Positions 60,290 to 64,000 of a stretch of 64,000 nt of DNA are shown here, in pieces. The notes beneath the pieces were generated by a model. It was not told the DNA's origin and ran no database searches. It saw nothing but the letters and a program-made list of their open reading frames with translations. Source of the stretch: Prorocentrum cordatum (lineage: Eukaryota > Sar > Dinophyceae > Prorocentrales > Prorocentraceae); assembly GCA_963575745.1 (NCBI GenBank), contig CAUYUJ010011170.1, forward strand, positions 143,501 to 207,500, in the 5' to 3' direction. Both the position numbers and the translations under genes were made by a program. Numbering within the stretch: position 1 is the stretch's first letter; each line of letters begins with the position of its first letter.

Positions 60290-60900
60290 TTTGAAACACT
60301 TCCCTGGCGTTTCGAGCTTGGACGCAGCCGAGGGGAAGGCTCAGCGTCCACTAACTCAGGACAGTCCTCCTCGCGGCCCCAGTGTTCCTGCATGGTTCAT
60401 TCTGCCACGTCACCCAGTCCTTCGGCGCACTACCGGGGTTGTGTAATGTGAGGCATTTCTAGTTCCTGGCTCTGGCAGTGTGAATGTCAAGCAGGCCGTC
60501 GGCAGGCATGGCGACCGGTGTGAGGAAATCCCATTAGAAGAAGGGGAGGGCGCCGAGTTCCAGGAGGAAGGCGCGCTCAAATTCAGAGTACAGCCTCAGC
60601 TGTGTCAGGTCCTCGTCGCCGTCAGCCAGTCGCAGCAGACGTGGAGGTGATTCGGGTCGGGGAAAGAGGCGTCGCCATCGCATCGACAGCAGCCCCGAAC
60701 CAGAGAGATCCCCCAGCTGGATGACAAAAGTGCTGACGGAAGCAAGGTACACCAGTACCAAATTCACGGTAGTGGAACAGAGTATGTAACAGGAGTTTAT
60801 TGTTTTTCGTGGTGCGCTCGGCCTGTACGACAAGAACCATCAGAATGTGAGCGAGGGCCTCAGGAAAGTGGTAAAAACATGTATTCCGATATGCTTGCGC
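60290..60900. other. no clear gene downstream of relict leader
   Basis: Short plus frames only (e.g. ATG 60393, 19 codons). If this was a retrocopied gene it is decayed or spliced. One GGTA hairpin at 60763-60776. Confidence 0.4.
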
Positions 60901-61521
60901 CGGCACTTCCGGCAATGGTTGATGTGAATATCGAGGGCATTCAAAAGCAGTTCATTGAGACGTGCTCGTGATCATTAGCAGTCCCCACGGAAGGATCGAC
61001 AGCAGGCGCATGGGAATGTTGCGAACGAGACTCTGGCGGCGGCAGTGGTCGAGGGGGCCCCCGCCGCCAAGAGGCTTCTGACCCGAAGGTTCGATGATAG
61101 GGAACCGTGGCTTTTCCTGCGCACCCTGCGCGAGAAGCACTCCAAGGAAGCAGTCGGGCCGAGGTGCAAACGTCTTCAGGAAGACGTCCAGATTTTGTCC
61201 GATGGCATTCCTCAGAACTACGCGCTCACAGTTCAGTTCCTATGGTTGTCGCTGCCAAGACTTCCCAGCCCAGGTGCAGCGAGGATGGCGGCCGCGGGCG
61301 CGCGGACCCCAAAACGAAAAAAAGTGGCGGCCATCAGACGCAGACAGGACTTGCCGATAGATGCGAGAACGCGACAGAGAGCCTTCCACGACATGTTCGA
61401 GCCCTTCCTGGCAGAGGCGAAGGAGATTCCGAAGTGGGGCCCCACGTGCCGCCTAGGCGTGAACGGGTCGAAAGGCGCGTTCCGCGCGCGTTCGGAACGG
61501 GGAAACGTAAGACTCGAGTGA
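60901..61521 (+). CDS. uncharacterised coding blocks upstream of LINE RT
   Basis: First a short stretch, LPAMVDVNIEGIQKQFIETC with stop at 60970, then a longer open frame from about 61018: ANETLAAAVVEGAPAAKRLL, TRRFDDREPWLFLRTLREKH, SKEAVGPRCKRLQEDVQILS, and RRRQDLPIDARTRQRAFHDM, FEPFLAEAKEIPKWGPTCRL. Coding character is good but the family is unrecognised. Confidence 0.45.
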
Positions 61522-61559
61522 GCCGGAACTCGGGTCTGCCGACGTTTATTGTCGAGCGC

Positions 61560-62149
61560 GCCCTGGATTTCGACGGTCCAGTTTTCGCGTGATGGTTGCA
61601 GCAGGAGTTCGCGTCAAATTTCAGATTGGGTCTCGTCGTTTTTATGATGGCCCCGCCAGGCCAACCCCAGCCCCGCCCCCCGTGCCCGAGTCTCACGCAT
61701 CCCCGATCGGAGGAGGGCGCGCGGGTGCTGGCGCAGCGCGCTCAGATTGGCGACGGGCGCGACGAGTTCCAGCCGATGGTCGAAGAGCGCGAGGAGGGGG
61801 GCATCAGCAGTGAGAGAGCTTTGACCATCATCGAGGCGGCTCAGCACGCTGCCCAGTAGGATGGGCCACCGCGTCGCCGTCGGCATGAGTACATCCCGGC
61901 GTCGGAGGGGTCGGCGTCAGGAGCTACAGCGACGGATGTGCCACCATATGCAGAATTTAGCGTGGTCTCTTTGCATGGCAGTGCCTCTTGTCCCGCCTCA
62001 TCTTCTACACGTTCACTTCTATTCATATTCTCAAAGCGATTGGGCACTGCCTCGCGGCAGTGTCAAGCGACGCTCGGCGGGGTCTTAACGGACAGGAGCA
62101 GTCTTCGAAACAAGCACTGTGGCGTTGAACTTCCGCCTAGCCAAACATG
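61560..62149 (+). pseudogene. coding remnant with in-frame stops
   Basis: One frame reads LPTFIVERALDFDGPVFA, stop (61590), FASNFRLGLVVFMMAPPGQP, EEGGISSERALTIIEAAQHA, stop TAG (61857-61859), then RRRRHEYIPASEGSASGATA and FSVVSLHGSASCPASSS to 62149. Weak evidence for a decayed gene. Confidence 0.3.
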
Positions 62150-63429
62150 AGATGGATGGTTTTCAAGATAGTCGAAGCACTTCAAATCGCATGCTCCCAT
62201 TGGTTCAATATGCTCGTCTGCGAATGCTGGCGAGCTTGCCCGATGTGTCTCTCGCTGACTGCCAGGCCAATTCAATATCGTTGAAATGCGCTACTTAAGT
62301 TCTGGGCGCATGCTCGGTGTTTCTTCGGATGGGGCTGGGGCCTCCTCGCAGCTGCTCGATGCCCGCGTCGCGCCAGTCTGGGGCGGGGGCGAGACCGGGG
62401 GGGCGCTTGCGTGTTTGCGCCGCGCCATTGGTTCGCCGGCCCCCCCCGCTGCCCGCCTGTTCGCGGGCTTCAATTTTCTGGCCCTCGGGGGTTCTCGCGC
62501 CGCGGCAGGGGGGGGCGGGCCCATCTACCATTAGGCTCGCCTCCTCCATTGCCGCCTGTCTGCCGCATCTAGGCGAGCTCGGGCAGGGTCGCGACGCGCG
62601 CCGCATAGTTCGCGAGAGCGTCATATCGCACGGCAGGCTCGACAGAGCCCACGCGACCCACAGCGCGCGCCAAGTTCTCGACGGTTACCCTCGCGCCGGC
62701 GTGGCCCGGCCGATCGCCGACCTCGCCGCGCCCTTCTACCGCGCGCCAGTGCGCGCTTGCATTCCGGAATGGCCCCCTGAAGGCCCTTGTCGCGTTCCAT
62801 CGCGGATCTCACAGCAGCGGGGGCACAAAGAGTTCGTTTTCAGAGTTCTTGAGGGATGCTGAGCTTTTTCGGAGGGCTTGTTCTAACGGTGGAGCGATAT
62901 CAAGGAGGTCCGCAGTTTCGCGCGCCAGCGAGTTCGACGCTGCATATTCGACACGGGGGCGAAGAATCCTGAAGAGAAGGCATCTCGCGCGTTGCAGGCG
63001 CCGCGCGGAGCTCGCCGCGGCGGCCCTCGCGAGGCCCCCAGGGGTTTCAGAGGGTGCCCCGAGCGCAGCGAGTTCATGGGCTCCAGCGGCGACTGGCGGA
63101 TAAATCGGCCAGGCTTCGACGAGCTCCCATCGTCGCGAATGCGCCGGAGTTGAGAAGCCAGGGCGCGCCGCGCCCTTGCGCGCGCACCTGATGCTGGGGG
63201 CGCTTGGGAAGCGAGGTCGGCTGCTCAGGTGGCCAGAGTAGAACGACCGACCCATGCTGGGCGCGTCTGGTCGTCACATCTGCTTGCAGCAGCTTGCTCA
63301 CTCGGATGGCGAACCCAGCGACGACCCCGATGAATGCGCAAAGTTATTGGCGGAGCAGTAGGGGGATATTCTTAGAGTGGGCAGCCCCGACCCCCAGGAA
63401 GACGGAGAAACTGCTCTCAATGATCGCCC
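62150..63429. other. no gene clearly supported
   Basis: A plus-strand segment at 62550-62860 (GQGRDARRIVRESVISHGRL, QVLDGYPRAGVARPIADLAA) may belong to the LINE upstream region, but frames on both strands are open and no motif is decisive. Confidence 0.35.
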
Positions 63430-63898
63430 GCGCTGCTGGGCACCAACGTCAGTATCGCGCCAGCGATGGGCGCCGCTGCCCGCGGACCTATCACTGGTTC
63501 GGCAGCATTCCAAACTCGAATGTGGATTCCGCGCCTGGTCCAGATGGCTCAGCCTATTCTGGCCTGGGTCGCGGCTGGGGAGGCGGGATGGGATTGTCGT
63601 CGGAATCTGCGTCCGCGCGCGATGGTGGAGGGGGGGGGGGGGCTGGGGATACTCGCGAGACGCATGCAGCATTCCCCGCGAAAGGCGATTCGAATGGCAG
63701 CGCGATCGCGGCGCGGGCGCCAGCGTAGACGAGAGCACTCGCCGTCGAACACCGACGCTAACATAATCACTTCGTGCGTCGCAGAACCGCGACCAGGGGC
63801 GGGGCTCATAGTGCCCGGCGCGTTTTTTTGAAGGGCCGCCAGCTGGTTGACAACGCGTCAGAGGCGGATGCCAACCTGATGATTTGGCAGAGGATTGC
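63430..63898 (+). pseudogene. non-LTR (LINE) reverse transcriptase fragment, frameshifted
   Basis: Pieces of a LINE-type RT: FGSIPNSNVDSAPGPDGSAY (SAPGPDG signature, about 63500-63560), then after a one-base shift AWVAAGEAGWDC; SPSNTDANIITSCVAEPRPG (about 63742-63800, the R.L.NTD.K.. block); then across a T7 tract (63823-63829) FLKGRQLVDNASEADAN in another frame (the GRQ..DN.. block). At least two frameshifts. The catalytic DD motif is not reached before further stops. Confidence 0.6.
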
Positions 63899-64000
63899 TC
63901 GACATGACAAATAGTTGCGCTGCTCTGCCTGACCTGGGCGCTGCTTTCCCGGGCATCTACGCGAAGTTCACGGTGGCGGCCGCTGGTTCTCTCGGGCCCC

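Overview
The window looks like nuclear DNA of a dinoflagellate (core dinoflagellate; species not determinable here). Reasons: high GC with very dense simple repeats; copia-type elements and DDE/EEP-type multi-copy genes of the kind that recur in dinoflagellate gene models; a degraded tandem copy of the dinoflagellate spliced-leader sequence near 60.25 kb; coding blocks that need introns or lack an ATG. No operons, ribosome binding sites, CRISPR, rRNA or tRNA genes were found. The only compact cellular-type gene is a cyclophilin (6.0-7.0 kb). Almost everything else is mobile DNA, its decayed remains, or satellites.

Layout. 0-3.4 kb: 3' part of a decayed copia-type retroelement (gag, protease, integrase, start of RT) cut off in mid-RT. 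3.4-5.2 kb: two copies of a compound repeat. 6.0-7.0 kb: cyclophilin. 7-12.3 kb: gene-poor DNA with an inverted repeat, an 18-bp minisatellite and a TG tract. 12.6-14.4 kb: an 80-bp satellite array with recognisable edge modules and a 32-bp palindrome. 14.7-25.2 kb: plus-strand coding blocks of decayed dinoflagellate-type multi-copy genes, interrupted by a second, oppositely oriented copy of the satellite (18.1-19.8 kb, 90-bp unit). 25.8-37.4 kb: a nearly complete 10.9-kb copia-type LTR retrotransposon sitting inside a 102-bp satellite, with two 582-bp LTRs of about 98% identity, a half-tRNA-iMet type primer site and a polypurine tract. Its first ORF carries a PHD finger, a gag region, CCCH and CCHC zinc motifs, a protease-like stretch and a cytosine-methyltransferase-like segment; later ORFs carry integrase and RT/RNase H. 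37.4-46.1 kb: a large imperfect palindrome centred near 40,485, holding two head-to-head copies of a three-exon gene of unknown function whose introns are mostly minisatellite. 46.2-46.9 kb: more of the 102-bp satellite. 47.4-54.2 kb: plus-strand blocks of an OTU-like/DDE-endonuclease gene and of an endonuclease/exonuclease/phosphatase (EEP) gene, both with a few disabling changes. 54.4-56.4 kb: palindromes, a third satellite fragment, a TGG tract and a 398-bp MITE-like element. 56.4-60.2 kb: repeats only. 60.25 kb: tandem relict spliced leader. 61-64 kb: coding remnants ending in a frameshifted non-LTR (LINE) reverse transcriptase.

Most unusual signal: about 30 very short hairpins with a GGYN loop (GGTA, GGTG, GGTT, GGCA, GGCG) and locus-specific, mutually complementary stems of 4-8 bp. 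All lie on the plus strand, nearly all inside the coding blocks at 14.8-24.9 and 47.2-54.2 kb; I noticed none in the 22 kb of LTR element and palindrome between them. Stems differ in sequence but stay paired, and the motif is read in more than one codon phase, so selection or copying acts on nucleic-acid structure rather than on a peptide.

Limits: intron boundaries in dinoflagellates (GT/GC/GA-AG) cannot be fixed by eye, so exon ends are approximate. Family assignments come from motifs read directly, not from searches. Ends of repeats are good to a few bases where a palindrome or duplication defines them, otherwise to tens of bases.
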